A DNA stretch of 64,000 nt. It comes from Parabacteroides chinchillae (GTDB lineage Bacteria > Bacteroidota > Bacteroidia > Bacteroidales > Tannerellaceae). Below the pieces are notes generated by a model. The model ran no database searches. It was given only the letters and a program-made list of their open reading frames with translations, and was not told the origin of the DNA. The position numbers were made by a program, and so were the translations under genes. Location: contig NZ_FNVS01000008.1 of NCBI RefSeq assembly GCF_900108035.1, forward strand, positions 1-64,000, read 5' to 3'. Positions 17,943-26,544 of this stretch are shown here, piece after piece (within the stretch, counting starts at the first letter, position 1; every line of letters begins with the position of its first letter).

Positions 17943-17950
17943 CAAAGGTA
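17943..17950 (-). promoter_or_regulatory. -7 element TACCTTTG for the cold-shock gene, long leader
   Basis: On the minus strand TACCTTTG fits TAnnTTTG, but no clear -33 box is seen. Transcription from here would give a leader of about 118 nt before the ATG at 17817. A leader of this length is compatible with temperature-dependent folding. Confidence 0.45.
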
Positions 17951-18013
17951 TGGATATTATTTTGTTATTCACTTAAATACTCTTGATTTATTTTTGTTTG
18001 ATTATATTATTAT

Positions 18014-19111
18014 TCATTTTCTATGAGTATTAACAGGTGGTAAATCATATACATATAGAGGTTCATCATCGAAAACACTTAAAACGTATAGTTTATTTCG
18101 GGATTCATCAACCGAGAGATAGCGAGTCCGTTTATTGATTTGTATAGTCCGGATATAGTTTCCATCATAGTCATATTGTTCTATTGAAAAACAAAATTTA
18201 TTGTCTTTTTTATCATCTTCAATAACATCTTTGGGAGTTTTGCCACTGTATAGACAATATATATATTGCTCTCCTAATGATACATCTAAGTAATATGATA
18301 CAGAGGTTATATCCAGCCAGTCTTTTATATCATTATGTTTTTTATGCTGATCGGGATACTTTATAATAGTACATGTATTTGTTTCTAAATTGAAGATATG
18401 TATTTGCCGGAAATATTGGTAAGCATAAACTAATATCTTTCTCACGGGATTAATTTCTAAACTGCCTATATAGGCACTCCATACATGTACTTGAGGGTCT
18501 AACGCAAGATTATATATTCGTGTTTTTGTCGTATCCCCTGCATGGTAACAGTATAAACTATTTCCGCTTGTCTCATTTTTAGCCATGTAGGACATATTGC
18601 CTGAAGAAACAAGTTTCATTGTTTCTCCGATATTTGTCCAGATAGAGTCTAGGTGTATATTAAAATCATTGTCGATCAAAAAATGCCTGTAAATGCCACT
18701 ATCATAAACTTCGCCAATAAAACCGGGACAGTTTCTGAAACCGGAAAAATCGGGATATAACATTTCATTCGGTCCGTTTCCTATTATTCCGAACTTGCCT
18801 ATTCTCTTTTTCTCTGACAATGAATAAGCTAAAAAGTAAGGTTCATTTTGAGTTACTGCATTTTCTACAATGCACGTATCTCCTTTGACAAATATGCGGC
18901 CTGCAGGTTTTATGTAACCTTCCCTAAAACGGATGTGATATCCTTTTAAAACAGGAGTTTGAATAACAGGTTTATTTTCCATATTGATAATTTCTCCCGA
19001 AAAGGAATTGTTCTTTATCGTTTCATTGGGTACATGGGTACATCCTGATATAAATACAGAAATAAAAAGAAGGGAAATACCAGAAATGTGTTTTATTTTT
19101 GTTTTTTTCAT
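18014..19111 (-). CDS. BF3164-type beta-propeller lipoprotein
   Basis: A 365-residue lipoprotein (lipobox FISGC, Cys24). The sequence after it, with RIFVKGDTCIVENA, IGKFGIIGNGPNEMLYP and a series of beta-repeat segments to the end, matches the TolB-like six-bladed propeller family usually called BF3164 lipoprotein in Bacteroides. It is likely on the cell surface or periplasmic face. Function is unknown; propellers often bind carbohydrate or protein. The 196 bp on its 3' side hold the cold-shock promoter region, and it has no operon partner. Confidence 0.8.
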   Translation of the reverse strand: MKKTKIKHISGISLLFISVFISGCTHVPNETIKNNSFSGEIINMENKPVIQTPVLKGYHIRFREGYIKPAGRIFVKGDTCIVENAVTQNEPYFLAYSLSEKKRIGKFGIIGNGPNEMLYPDFSGFRNCPGFIGEVYDSGIYRHFLIDNDFNIHLDSIWTNIGETMKLVSSGNMSYMAKNETSGNSLYCYHAGDTTKTRIYNLALDPQVHVWSAYIGSLEINPVRKILVYAYQYFRQIHIFNLETNTCTIIKYPDQHKKHNDIKDWLDITSVSYYLDVSLGEQYIYCLYSGKTPKDVIEDDKKDNKFCFSIEQYDYDGNYIRTIQINKRTRYLSVDESRNKLYVLSVFDDEPLYVYDLPPVNTHRK

Positions 19112-19345
19112 ATGATGGGCTGTACTATTTTAGATTTTCAAAGGTTTGATACAACTATTTGAGAAATAGAGGTAACGAATTAGCAACCGTGCGAATTTCA
19201 GCGATTTTCAGTGCTATGCTGTCAAATACTCTTTGTATTTACAAAGTTACAAAAATTATTCGGAAAATAATGCCTACTATCAAAAAACTGCATCCTATCT
19301 TTGTAGATAGTCCATTAAAAAGAATGCAACCTCACAAATTACAGC

Positions 19346-19353
19346 TACCTTTG
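19346..19353 (+). promoter_or_regulatory. -7 element TACCTTTG before the KilA-N gene
   Basis: TACCTTTG lies 28 bp upstream of the preferred ATG. Another match, TATCTTTG, lies at 19296-19303. Neither has a clear -33 box, so which is used is undecided. Confidence 0.4.
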
Positions 19354-19380
19354 TGATTGAAACTCAATGCATCAATTACA

Positions 19381-20187
19381 ATGGTAAAAATTACCGTTCA
19401 AAATACAGATATTAGCGTTGTCAAGTACAATGAAGAAGACTATATCAGCCTTACAGACATGGCAAGGAGCCAACAGCAAGAGCATATTATTTTCCGTTGG
19501 CTTAGCCTTAAAAGCACTATCGAGTATCTTGGCGAATGGGAAATGTTGTATAATCCCGATTTTAATTGTACCGAATTCGGTACAATTAAAAATGCGGCAG
19601 GAAGCAACAATTTTGTGCTTTCGGTGAAAACGTGGATAGAACGGACCAGTGCAATTGGCATTCGTTCTAAGGCTGGTCGTTACGGTGGCACATATGCACA
19701 TCGGGATATAGCATATCATTTTGGTATGTGGATTTCTCCTAAATTCCAATTACTTCTTGTTAAGGAGTATCAGCGGCTAAAGACAGAAGAACAAAGGCTA
19801 CTCGGTTGGTCAGCGAAACGTGAATTGTCGAAAATCAACTACCGCATACATACTGATGCCATAAAGCAAAACCTTATTCCGATGGAAGTCACACCGATAC
19901 AGGCAAGCATTATTTATGCCAATGAAGCTGACGTGCTGAACGTGGCGATGTTTGGTATGACAGCAAAACAATGGAGAGAAGCGAATCCCGAACTGAAAGG
20001 AAACATCCGTGATTATGCTACTATCAATGAACTTATTTGTTTGTCGAATATGGAAAATCTAAATGCTGTGTTTATCGAACATGATATGACACAAAGGGAA
20101 CGTCTTGTTAAACTAAACCAAATAGCTATCCATCAAATGAGCATATTGGAAAGTAATGATAATCAAAATCGTAAGCTGTTGAAATAA
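19381..20187 (+). CDS. KilA-N domain protein, orphan
   Basis: About 268 residues from the ATG at 19381 (MVKITVQNTDISVVKYNEED), which matches the usual start of the family; an in-frame ATG 24 bp upstream is less likely. Residues 1-130 are a KilA-N DNA-binding domain (DYISLTDMARSQQ, IRSKAGRYGGTYAHRDIAYHF, WISPKFQLLLVKEYQ). The C-terminal half (VTPIQASIIYANEADVLNVAMFG) is typical of bacterial KilA-N proteins carried by phages and islands. Phage KilA-like proteins act in DNA binding and host interference. There is no partner gene here, and both flanks are repeat-rich non-coding DNA, so it looks like the remainder of a mobile insertion. Confidence 0.9.
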   Translation: MVKITVQNTDISVVKYNEEDYISLTDMARSQQQEHIIFRWLSLKSTIEYLGEWEMLYNPDFNCTEFGTIKNAAGSNNFVLSVKTWIERTSAIGIRSKAGRYGGTYAHRDIAYHFGMWISPKFQLLLVKEYQRLKTEEQRLLGWSAKRELSKINYRIHTDAIKQNLIPMEVTPIQASIIYANEADVLNVAMFGMTAKQWREANPELKGNIRDYATINELICLSNMENLNAVFIEHDMTQRERLVKLNQIAIHQMSILESNDNQNRKLLK

Positions 20188-20369
20188 AGAAGTTACAAAA
20201 CTATATTACAGCGAGTTACCGACAGCTATGCAAAATTACGCAAATCACAGAAACATAACCATTTAGTAAGAAATCCGCACCCGTTACGGGGGGTAATGAG
20301 GTGGTAACTGAACTCTTGCGTAGTTTGGCCTCATGTTTGTTTTTCGTTGGCTCTGCTCAATAGAAAAAT

Positions 20370-20410
20370 AAAGCGTAACGAACGCTGTTTCAACCAATTC
20401 GCTACGCTTT
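20370..20410 (+). terminator. Stem-loop after the KilA-N gene
   Basis: AAAGCGTAACGAA pairs with TTCGCTACGCTTT (12 of 13 bases) across a 15-nt loop. No T-run follows, so it may be a weak terminator or an element end instead. Confidence 0.4.
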
Positions 20411-20440
20411 GCTCAAATTTATATTTCCGCTATGTGTTTA

Positions 20441-20506
20441 TTTTAAATCATCAGGATCATTTTATAAAACCATCGGGATGATTTTCCAAAAACATCCCGA
20501 TGGTTT
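20441..20506. repeat. Dispersed CATCGGGATG-type repeat, copy B, with perfect hairpin
   Basis: AAATCATCAGGATCATTTTA at 20443 onward is followed by a perfect 14-bp inverted repeat, AAACCATCGGGATG (20467-20480) and CATCCCGATGGTTT (20493-20506), around a 12-nt loop. The words match copy A near 9.6 kb. Confidence 0.7.
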
Positions 20507-20627
20507 AAAATATACAATTAAGCAGGGATCGTAAAACCGTTGAAAAGGAAATGTTGTATGGGGGAACTTCCGGTTTTTATTATTTCCGTAATATTTTATA
20601 TATTTACACCCTATTATAAAGGATTGT

Positions 20628-23360
20628 ATGAAACCAGAAGATATTACGGAACAAGAAGACAGACAGGAGCTAGAAGAGACGGACAGCCAGCCGGTAACTG
20701 ACGGAAATCAGGATACAGCAGAAGAAACCAACCAGGAAACTCATTCGGAATATAGAGTGCCTACAAAGACGGAGGGACGTGTGACCTACCATTTATCGGG
20801 TATGTATCAGGATTGGTTCCTGGATTATGCATCGTATGTTATTTTGGAACGTGCTGTTCCGCATATCAATGATGGGTTGAAGCCTGTACAACGCCGTATT
20901 CTTCACTCCATGAAACGCCTGGATGACGGGCGATATAATAAAGTGGCTAATATCGTGGGACATACGATGCAATTTCACCCGCATGGCGATGCTTCAATTG
21001 GTGATGCGTTGGTACAATTAGGGCAGAAAGATCTGCTGATAGATTGCCAGGGTAACTGGGGGAATATTTTAACGGGAGACGGCGCTGCAGCTCCCCGTTA
21101 TATAGAAGCTCGTCTTTCTAAATTTGCTTTGGAGACAGTTTTTAATCCGAAAACTACAACCTGGCAACTTTCGTATGATGGACGTAATAAAGAACCGGTA
21201 ACGCTTCCGATTAAATACCCCCTGCTTTTAGCACAAGGAGTGGAAGGTATTGCGGTAGGTTTGTCTTCTAAGATATTACCACATAATTTTAATGAACTTT
21301 TAGATGCTTCGATTGCTTACCTGAAAGGAGAAGGGTTTGCTCTTTATCCTGATTTTCAGACGGGAGGGTATATCGATGTTTCCAAATATAATGATGGAGA
21401 GAGGGGGGGATCTGTAAAGGTTCGTGCCAAAATCAATAAACTGGATAATAAGACTCTTGTCATTACTGAAATACCATACGGGCGTACTACCTCTACTTTG
21501 ATAGAATCGATCCTGAAGGCGAACGATAAGGGTAAAATTAAAATCCGGAAAGTCGATGATAATACGGCGAAGAATGTGGAAATACTGGTACATTTGGCAG
21601 CCGGTGTATCATCTGATAAGACAATTGATGCACTTTATGCATTTACGGATTGTGAAATTAGCATCTCGCCGAATTGTTGTATTATTAAGGACGAAAAACC
21701 TCATTTTTTGACAGTGAGCGATGTGCTCCGTCATTCAACGGATAACACGTTGGTGTTGTTACGTACCGAACTGGAAATCCAGAAAGTGGAGCAGGAAGAG
21801 GCATTATTTTTCGCTTCTTTGGAACGAATTTTTATAGAAGAACGTATTTATAAAGATAAAGCATTTGAAGAGGCAAAAGATATGGATGCGGCAATAGCTC
21901 ATATAGACTTACGTCTGGAGCCGTTTAAACCAAATTTCATAAGGGAAGTAACCCGTGACGATATCCTGAAATTAATGGAAATCAAGATGGGACGCATCCT
22001 GAAATTTAACTCGGATAAATGTGATAGCCTGATAGCCCAAATTAAGGAAGAGATAACGCGTATTACTAATCATTTGAATAATATTGTAGCGTATACTATC
22101 GATTGGTTTGCTATGCTGAAAGAGAAATATGGCAAGAATTATCCGCGTATGACAGAGGTGCGCAGTTTCGATACGATTGAAGCGACCAAAGTTGTTGAAG
22201 CTAACGAAAAATTATATATTAATCGTGCCGAAGGATTTATAGGCATGGGGCTGAAGAAAGATGAATATATTTGTAACTGTTCTGATATAGACGATATTAT
22301 AATTTTCTACCGGAATGGCACTTATAAAGTGGTGAAGGTTAGCGATAAAATGTTTGTCGGCAAAGATATTTTATATGTAAATGTATTTAAACGTAATGAT
22401 AACCGTACGATTTACAATGTTGTGTATCGTGACGGCAAAGCTGGTTGTAATTTTATCAAACGCTTTGCCGTAACAGGTGTTACGCGTGATAAAGAATATG
22501 ATGTAACAAAAGGTACGGAAGGCTCGCGCGTACTTTATTTCAGTGCTAATCCGAATGGAGAAGCAGAGACAATTAAAGTGATACTGAAACCTAAGCCTCG
22601 CCAGAAGTTGCTTGTGTTTGAAAAGGATTTTAGTGATATTGCCATTAAAGGACGTGCTTCGATGGGTAATATCCTGACAAAAGCAGATATACATAAGATT
22701 TCTTTGAAACAGAAAGGTTCTTCTACTTTGGGAGGCCGCCAGGTCTGGTTTGACCGGGATGTTTTACGTCTGAATTATGATGGGCGCGGAGAGGAACTGG
22801 GCGAATTCCAGAGCGATGACCAGATTTTAGTAATTTTGCAAAATGGAGATTTCTATACGACAAATTTTGATCTGAGTAATCATTACGATACCAATATCCT
22901 CATAATTGAAAAATTTGATTCTAATAAAGTCTGGACTGCAGCACTTTATGATGCCGATCAGAATTATCCTTATCTGAAACGGTTTCAATTGGAAGCCGGT
23001 AGCCGGAAACAGAATTTCCTGGGTGAAAATCCGAAAAACCGTTTGTTTATTCTGACAGATGAAGCTTATCCCCGTTTTGAAGTGATATTTGGCGGCTTGG
23101 ATTCTTTCCGTGAACCTTTGGTGCTGGATGCAGAAGAGTTCATTGCGGTGAAGGGATTTAAAGCGAAAGGAAAGCGTATCACAACATTTGGAGTGGAAAC
23201 TATTAATGAACTGGAGCCGGTACGTTTTATTTCGTCTAAGGAACAAGGAGATCATGAAGAGAAAAATAATGGAAATGGACAGGATGAAGAAGCCGATGGA
23301 AAAAGCGATTCAGATATTCTGGACGAAATTACAGGACAGATGAATTTATTTGAAAAATAG
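20628..23360 (+). CDS. parC: DNA topoisomerase IV subunit A
   Basis: A 910-residue type IIA topoisomerase A subunit that cuts and rejoins DNA for chromosome decatenation. Residues 1-45 are an acidic extension; the breakage-reunion domain begins RVTYHLSGMYQDWFLDYASY. Motifs include LKPVQRRILHSM, HPHGDASIGDAL and AAAPRYIEARL, where Tyr158 is the catalytic tyrosine. The C-terminal part is a shortened beta-pinwheel without a classical gyrase box, fitting ParC rather than GyrA. The acidic tail (DEEADGKSDSDILDE) is notable. No parE is adjacent. The gene is 3 bp before a DUF3316 gene, so it heads a plus-strand operon. Confidence 0.93.
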   Translation: MKPEDITEQEDRQELEETDSQPVTDGNQDTAEETNQETHSEYRVPTKTEGRVTYHLSGMYQDWFLDYASYVILERAVPHINDGLKPVQRRILHSMKRLDDGRYNKVANIVGHTMQFHPHGDASIGDALVQLGQKDLLIDCQGNWGNILTGDGAAAPRYIEARLSKFALETVFNPKTTTWQLSYDGRNKEPVTLPIKYPLLLAQGVEGIAVGLSSKILPHNFNELLDASIAYLKGEGFALYPDFQTGGYIDVSKYNDGERGGSVKVRAKINKLDNKTLVITEIPYGRTTSTLIESILKANDKGKIKIRKVDDNTAKNVEILVHLAAGVSSDKTIDALYAFTDCEISISPNCCIIKDEKPHFLTVSDVLRHSTDNTLVLLRTELEIQKVEQEEALFFASLERIFIEERIYKDKAFEEAKDMDAAIAHIDLRLEPFKPNFIREVTRDDILKLMEIKMGRILKFNSDKCDSLIAQIKEEITRITNHLNNIVAYTIDWFAMLKEKYGKNYPRMTEVRSFDTIEATKVVEANEKLYINRAEGFIGMGLKKDEYICNCSDIDDIIIFYRNGTYKVVKVSDKMFVGKDILYVNVFKRNDNRTIYNVVYRDGKAGCNFIKRFAVTGVTRDKEYDVTKGTEGSRVLYFSANPNGEAETIKVILKPKPRQKLLVFEKDFSDIAIKGRASMGNILTKADIHKISLKQKGSSTLGGRQVWFDRDVLRLNYDGRGEELGEFQSDDQILVILQNGDFYTTNFDLSNHYDTNILIIEKFDSNKVWTAALYDADQNYPYLKRFQLEAGSRKQNFLGENPKNRLFILTDEAYPRFEVIFGGLDSFREPLVLDAEEFIAVKGFKAKGKRITTFGVETINELEPVRFISSKEQGDHEEKNNGNGQDEEADGKSDSDILDEITGQMNLFEK

Positions 23361-23363
23361 CCT

Positions 23364-24236
23364 ATGAGACGAATAATTGGTTTGCTGACGGGATATTTTC
23401 TTTTTGTGGCGATTTTGCCTGTGGTGGCACAGTCGGAAGAAAAAGGGGACTATTGGACGGTAAATGAAGGAACGATGATCGGGGCGGGACGAATGCATTT
23501 AATGGATACGTATCTGACACCGGGAAACGAGGTTAATTATACTGGCTGGACTTTGCGTGTCATGGATGAACGCATGAAAAGAGTCAAACTGGCAAATTAT
23601 AAGGTAACCCGTCAACAAATTGTGAGTCTGGATGGTGGAAAGACACTTAACCCGGCGGGAAGTGCGATAGATTATGCTTTGTTCTTGGATTATACTTTAG
23701 GGTATTATTATAATTTCCCCGTTTTTGTGCCCGGATTAAATTTATTGGCCGGAGGAGCCGGAAATTTATTGGCCGGATGTATTTATAATACACGAAACAC
23801 AAATAATCCGGTATCGGCAAAAGCCGATATCGATTTGAACCTGTCCGGAATGGCAATTTATAATTTTCGGGTCAGAAATTATCCTGTCACATTCCGTTAC
23901 CAGCTGATGGTGCCGTTTGCAGGGATTTCTTTTGCACCACATTATAACCAATCATATTATGAGATGTTCGGGTTAGGAAATAATTCGGGGATGGTTCATT
24001 TCAATTCTTTCCATAATAAGTTTGCTATGAAACATTATATTACTGCCGATTTTCCGGTAGGCTGTCTGACAATTCGGATGGGGTATTTGAATAGTCGATA
24101 CCAGACAGAAGTAAATCAAATAAGCAGTCATATTATAACGCATACTTTTATGCTCGGTTTCGTAAAGGAATTTGTGGCTTTCGGAGGTAAACGCGCAATG
24201 AACAATAAACACACATACAAGAGTACTTATTATTAG
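23364..24236 (+). CDS. DUF3316 family exported protein
   Basis: A 290-residue protein with a signal peptide (MRRIIGLLTGYFLFVAILPVVAQ). Features such as GTMIGAGRMHLMDTYLTPG and the Gly/Tyr-rich beta-strand pattern match DUF3316, a Bacteroidetes family that is probably an outer-membrane or periplasmic beta-barrel-like protein. Function is unknown. It lies 3 bp after parC and 1 bp before an S41 peptidase gene, so the three should share a transcript. Confidence 0.83.
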   Translation: MRRIIGLLTGYFLFVAILPVVAQSEEKGDYWTVNEGTMIGAGRMHLMDTYLTPGNEVNYTGWTLRVMDERMKRVKLANYKVTRQQIVSLDGGKTLNPAGSAIDYALFLDYTLGYYYNFPVFVPGLNLLAGGAGNLLAGCIYNTRNTNNPVSAKADIDLNLSGMAIYNFRVRNYPVTFRYQLMVPFAGISFAPHYNQSYYEMFGLGNNSGMVHFNSFHNKFAMKHYITADFPVGCLTIRMGYLNSRYQTEVNQISSHIITHTFMLGFVKEFVAFGGKRAMNNKHTYKSTYY

Positions 24237-24237
24237 A

Positions 24238-25263
24238 ATGAAAATACGATACTATATATTGTACGGTTTGCTTTTGCCCGTTATTCTGTTTTCAGGATGT
24301 GAAAAAGCAGATGAATACGTTTCATCTCCAACAGCTAATTTTGAGGCTTTATGGAAGATAGTGGATGAAAACTATTGTTTTTTTGAATATAAGGATATTG
24401 ATTGGGATGAAGTGCATGAACGTTACCGTGTACAGATTTCGGATACAATGAGCCGGTATACCATGTTTGATGTTTTGGCAAGTATGCTGAACGAACTGAA
24501 AGATGGACATACAAACCTTATATCATCTTTTGATATGTCCCGTTACTGGGCTTGGTATGAAGATTATGCTCCGAATTTTTATAAAGATGTACAAAGCCGT
24601 TATTTAGGCACTAATTATAAAATTGCAGGCGGATTGAAATATACCCGGTTGGCAGATGACGAATTCGGGTATGTTTATTATGGCAGTTTTTCCAGTGGGG
24701 TAGGTGAAGCTAACCTGGATGAAATGTTCTTGTATTTTAAAGATTGTAAGGGGCTCATTTTTGATGTACGGGATAATGGAGGAGGTTCGTTGACTTATGC
24801 CGATCGTATTGCTGCCCGTTTTATGGAAGAAAGGATGCTGACAGGATATATACAGCACAAAACGGGGAAAGGCCATGCCGATTTTTCCGATCCTTATCCT
24901 ATCTATTTATCTCCAACGATGGATCACGTACGTTGGTTACGCCCTACTGTGGTGTTAACAAACCGTCATTGTTTTAGTTCTGCAAATGACTTTGTGCAGA
25001 AAATGATGCTGATGCCTTATGTTACGGTAATTGGAGACAGAACCGGAGGTGGAAGTGGCTTGCCATTTACTTCTGAACTTCCGAATGGGTGGAGTGTCCG
25101 ATTTTCTGCTTCTCCGATGCTTGATGCAAGTAAGCAGAATACAGAATTTGGCATTAATCCGGATATTAATGTCCAGATGACTTCGGGCGATATCCAGCGG
25201 GGCAAAGATACTCTGATAGAGTCTGCAATATCTTTCCTTAAAGAACAGACAAATGGCAAATAA
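24238..25263 (+). CDS. S41-family peptidase lipoprotein
   Basis: A 341-residue lipoprotein (lipobox LFSGC, Cys21). The N-terminal part (ALWKIVDENYCFFEYKDIDWDEV) is the usual helical cap of Bacteroidetes C-terminal-processing-like peptidases. The catalytic core shows FDVRDNGGGSLTYADRIAARF and TNRHCFSSANDFVQKM, where the Ser of SSAND should be the nucleophile, then GDRTGGGSGLPF and GINPDINV. No PDZ domain is obvious. It would act in the periplasm or on the surface. It is the last gene of the parC-DUF3316-peptidase set. Confidence 0.9.
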   Translation: MKIRYYILYGLLLPVILFSGCEKADEYVSSPTANFEALWKIVDENYCFFEYKDIDWDEVHERYRVQISDTMSRYTMFDVLASMLNELKDGHTNLISSFDMSRYWAWYEDYAPNFYKDVQSRYLGTNYKIAGGLKYTRLADDEFGYVYYGSFSSGVGEANLDEMFLYFKDCKGLIFDVRDNGGGSLTYADRIAARFMEERMLTGYIQHKTGKGHADFSDPYPIYLSPTMDHVRWLRPTVVLTNRHCFSSANDFVQKMMLMPYVTVIGDRTGGGSGLPFTSELPNGWSVRFSASPMLDASKQNTEFGINPDINVQMTSGDIQRGKDTLIESAISFLKEQTNGK

Positions 25264-25315
25264 AAAGGTGTAAATGGTAAAACTTTACTTTTGTCATAAA
25301 AACTTGTCTGAAATA

Positions 25316-25346
25316 TTTGTGTATTATTAAAAAAGAATTACCTTTG
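25316..25346 (+). promoter_or_regulatory. Promoter of tRNA-Leu
   Basis: TTTG (25316-25319), a 19-bp spacer and TACCTTTG (25339-25346) fit the Bacteroidetes consensus exactly and lie 15 bp upstream of the tRNA. Confidence 0.8.
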
Positions 25347-25360
25347 CACCGCAATCAAAA

Positions 25361-25442
25361 GCGGCTGTGGTGTAATTGGTAGCCACGCCAGACTTAGGAT
25401 CTGGTGCTTCACGGCGTGGGGGTTCGAGTCCCTTCAGCCGCA
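25361..25442 (+). tRNA. tRNA-Leu (anticodon TAG)
   Basis: An 82-nt class II cloverleaf. The acceptor arms GCGGCTG and CAGCCGC pair fully, with discriminator A. The anticodon stem is CCAGA/TCTGG around CTTAGGA, giving anticodon TAG. There is a variable arm (TGCTTCACGGCGTG) and the T-loop GGTTCGAGTCC. The 3' CCA is not encoded. It is followed by a strong terminator. Confidence 0.97.
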
Positions 25443-25470
25443 CTTCTTGAAAAAGAAAAAAAAACTTGCA

Positions 25471-25507
25471 AATCCCTGAAAATCTATTGATTTTCAGGGA
25501 TTTTTTA
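25471..25507 (+). terminator. Rho-independent terminator of tRNA-Leu
   Basis: A perfect 13-bp stem (AATCCCTGAAAAT / ATTTTCAGGGATT) with a 6-nt loop, running into TTTTTTATTT. Confidence 0.92.
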
Positions 25508-25519
25508 TTTCCTGAAACA

Positions 25520-26205
25520 TACGAAAAAGCAGAATGATGCGGATTATCAAATCTATAGGGATTTGGAAATTGATTGATTTTCCAACTGGTCATATCAACT
25601 TTGTGATCATATTTTTGGGGATTATGAGTCTCATGTTTTAATAGCATTGACAAATATGCAGCTTTGGCAGCGCACTGTTGTGCAATTATGTCATTGAGGC
25701 TTCCAGAAAAAATGAAGTTTTTAATAGATCTTAGCCCTCTTTCTAAGATTGCCCATTGACAATCCATAACTTGTTCTTTGCGACCTATAGATAGTGAATG
25801 AAAAAAATATCATCTAAAACGTCAGATTTGGTATGTATGTTTTTTCTATATTTAAGCTCGATAGTACAGAAATTATCAAAAACTTTTCTGACAGTATTAA
25901 TGTTTTCAATATGATCAAATATACATGCAACGTCATACATTTGTTTTATGATCTCCATTCCCATTTCATTATTATTCTTAATATAAGGAATTCCTGTTGT
26001 TTTTGGTGCAAATGCTGTTAATTTATCTCCAAGGATATTGTCTAAATTTGGTGTTCTGACCAATCTCGGGGAGCCTTCTATTAATAACAATGCACTATTG
26101 ATAGGAGTTTCTATGATATTTTTATAATGTATATCTTCAAATAACACATCTAATAAGATGAATTCTTCTTTTTGTGTAACCTTTCATACCTTTTTATCTT
26201 GGGAA
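25520..26205 (-). pseudogene. Decayed AbiEii-type nucleotidyltransferase toxin gene
   Basis: Minus-strand translation shows pieces of the AbiEii/AbiGii nucleotidyltransferase family: VTQKEEFILLDVLFED, then TPNLDNILGDKLTAFAP, EIIKQMYDVACIFDHI and, in another frame, ILERGLRSIKNFIFSG and CAAKAAYLSML. At the A7 run 25801-25807 the frame breaks: adding one base joins DDIF to SLSIGRKEQVMDC and restores the family sequence. A stop also falls just before the VTQKEEF segment and the N-terminal third is missing. AbiEii normally pairs with an antitoxin (AbiEi), absent here. The remnant lies next to tRNA-Leu, a common insertion site. Confidence 0.8.
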
Positions 26206-26372
26206 GTATATTAAAACTGCGGATATAAATTTACGTACATTTTTTACTTTGAAATGCTGATTTTAAATGTTAAATTTAAACGTTTTTAGTTCTATTGTAT
26301 GTAGTTTTATACAGACTAACACTTTTTGGCTATAGGGGCCTTGGGGCTTAACATATATTATTCGGAAAATGC

Positions 26373-26403
26373 TTGACAAAAAGGTTTTTGGAATGTACAT
26401 TTG
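26373..26403 (+). promoter_or_regulatory. Promoter of small-RNA element 1
   Basis: TTG (26373-26375), a 20-bp spacer and TACATTTG (26396-26403) fit the Bacteroidetes consensus. Transcription should start near 26408-26411. Confidence 0.75.
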
Positions 26404-26407
26404 CAAT

Positions 26408-26487
26408 GTGGTTTTTTCATAATAGTATTAGATTTAAGGTTAACAAAGTTGGTTAGGGGTTGTCGGGAGACAACCTTTAATTTTTTT
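26408..26487 (+). ncRNA. Small-RNA-like element 1
   Basis: An 80-nt unit with its own promoter, a conserved 5' block (TTTTTTCATAATAGTATTAG, then ATTTAAGGTTAACAA) and a 7-bp hairpin GGTTGTC-GGGA-GACAACC (26458-26475) followed by TTTAATTTTTTT. The next gene is on the opposite strand, so it is not a leader. Element 2 near 31.7 kb shares TTTTTTCATA, TAAGGTTAACAA and the loop sequence GTCGGGA. I have seen similar blocks in Bacteroidales intergenic regions but cannot name a family with certainty. Confidence 0.65.
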
Positions 26488-26495
26488 ATATAGGT

Positions 26496-26544
26496 ATAAT
26501 CGCCTTACAGAGATTGCAAATAAATATCCTGTAAGGCGGATTAT
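26496..26544 (-). terminator. Stem-loop after dprA
   Basis: ATAATCGCCTTACAG (26496-26510) pairs with CTGTAAGGCGGATTAT (26529-26544; one bulge), directly beyond the dprA stop on the minus strand. There is no strong T-run, so termination strength is uncertain. Confidence 0.5.

Larger units (their letters stand above)
20188..20627. other. 440-bp gene-free region between KilA-N and parC
   Basis: It holds a stem-loop (20370-20382 with 20398-20410), a dispersed CATCGGGATG repeat (20441-20506), and several GTTACC/GGTAAC words (near 20209, 20283, 20305) like those often seen at recombinase-associated ends in Bacteroides elements. No coding sequence or recombinase gene is visible. Confidence 0.5.

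Noticed and set aside
25327-25767. Minus-strand 146-residue frame across tRNA-Leu
   Set aside because: Its C-terminal part is the antisense reading of the tRNA (the familiar GLEPPRREAPDPKS pattern); only its N-terminal part is meaningful, as the tail of the AbiEii relic.
19252-26370. Shared TTATTCGGAAAAT word at 19.25 kb and 26.36 kb
   Set aside because: AT-rich and short enough to occur by chance in a window of this size; contexts differ.
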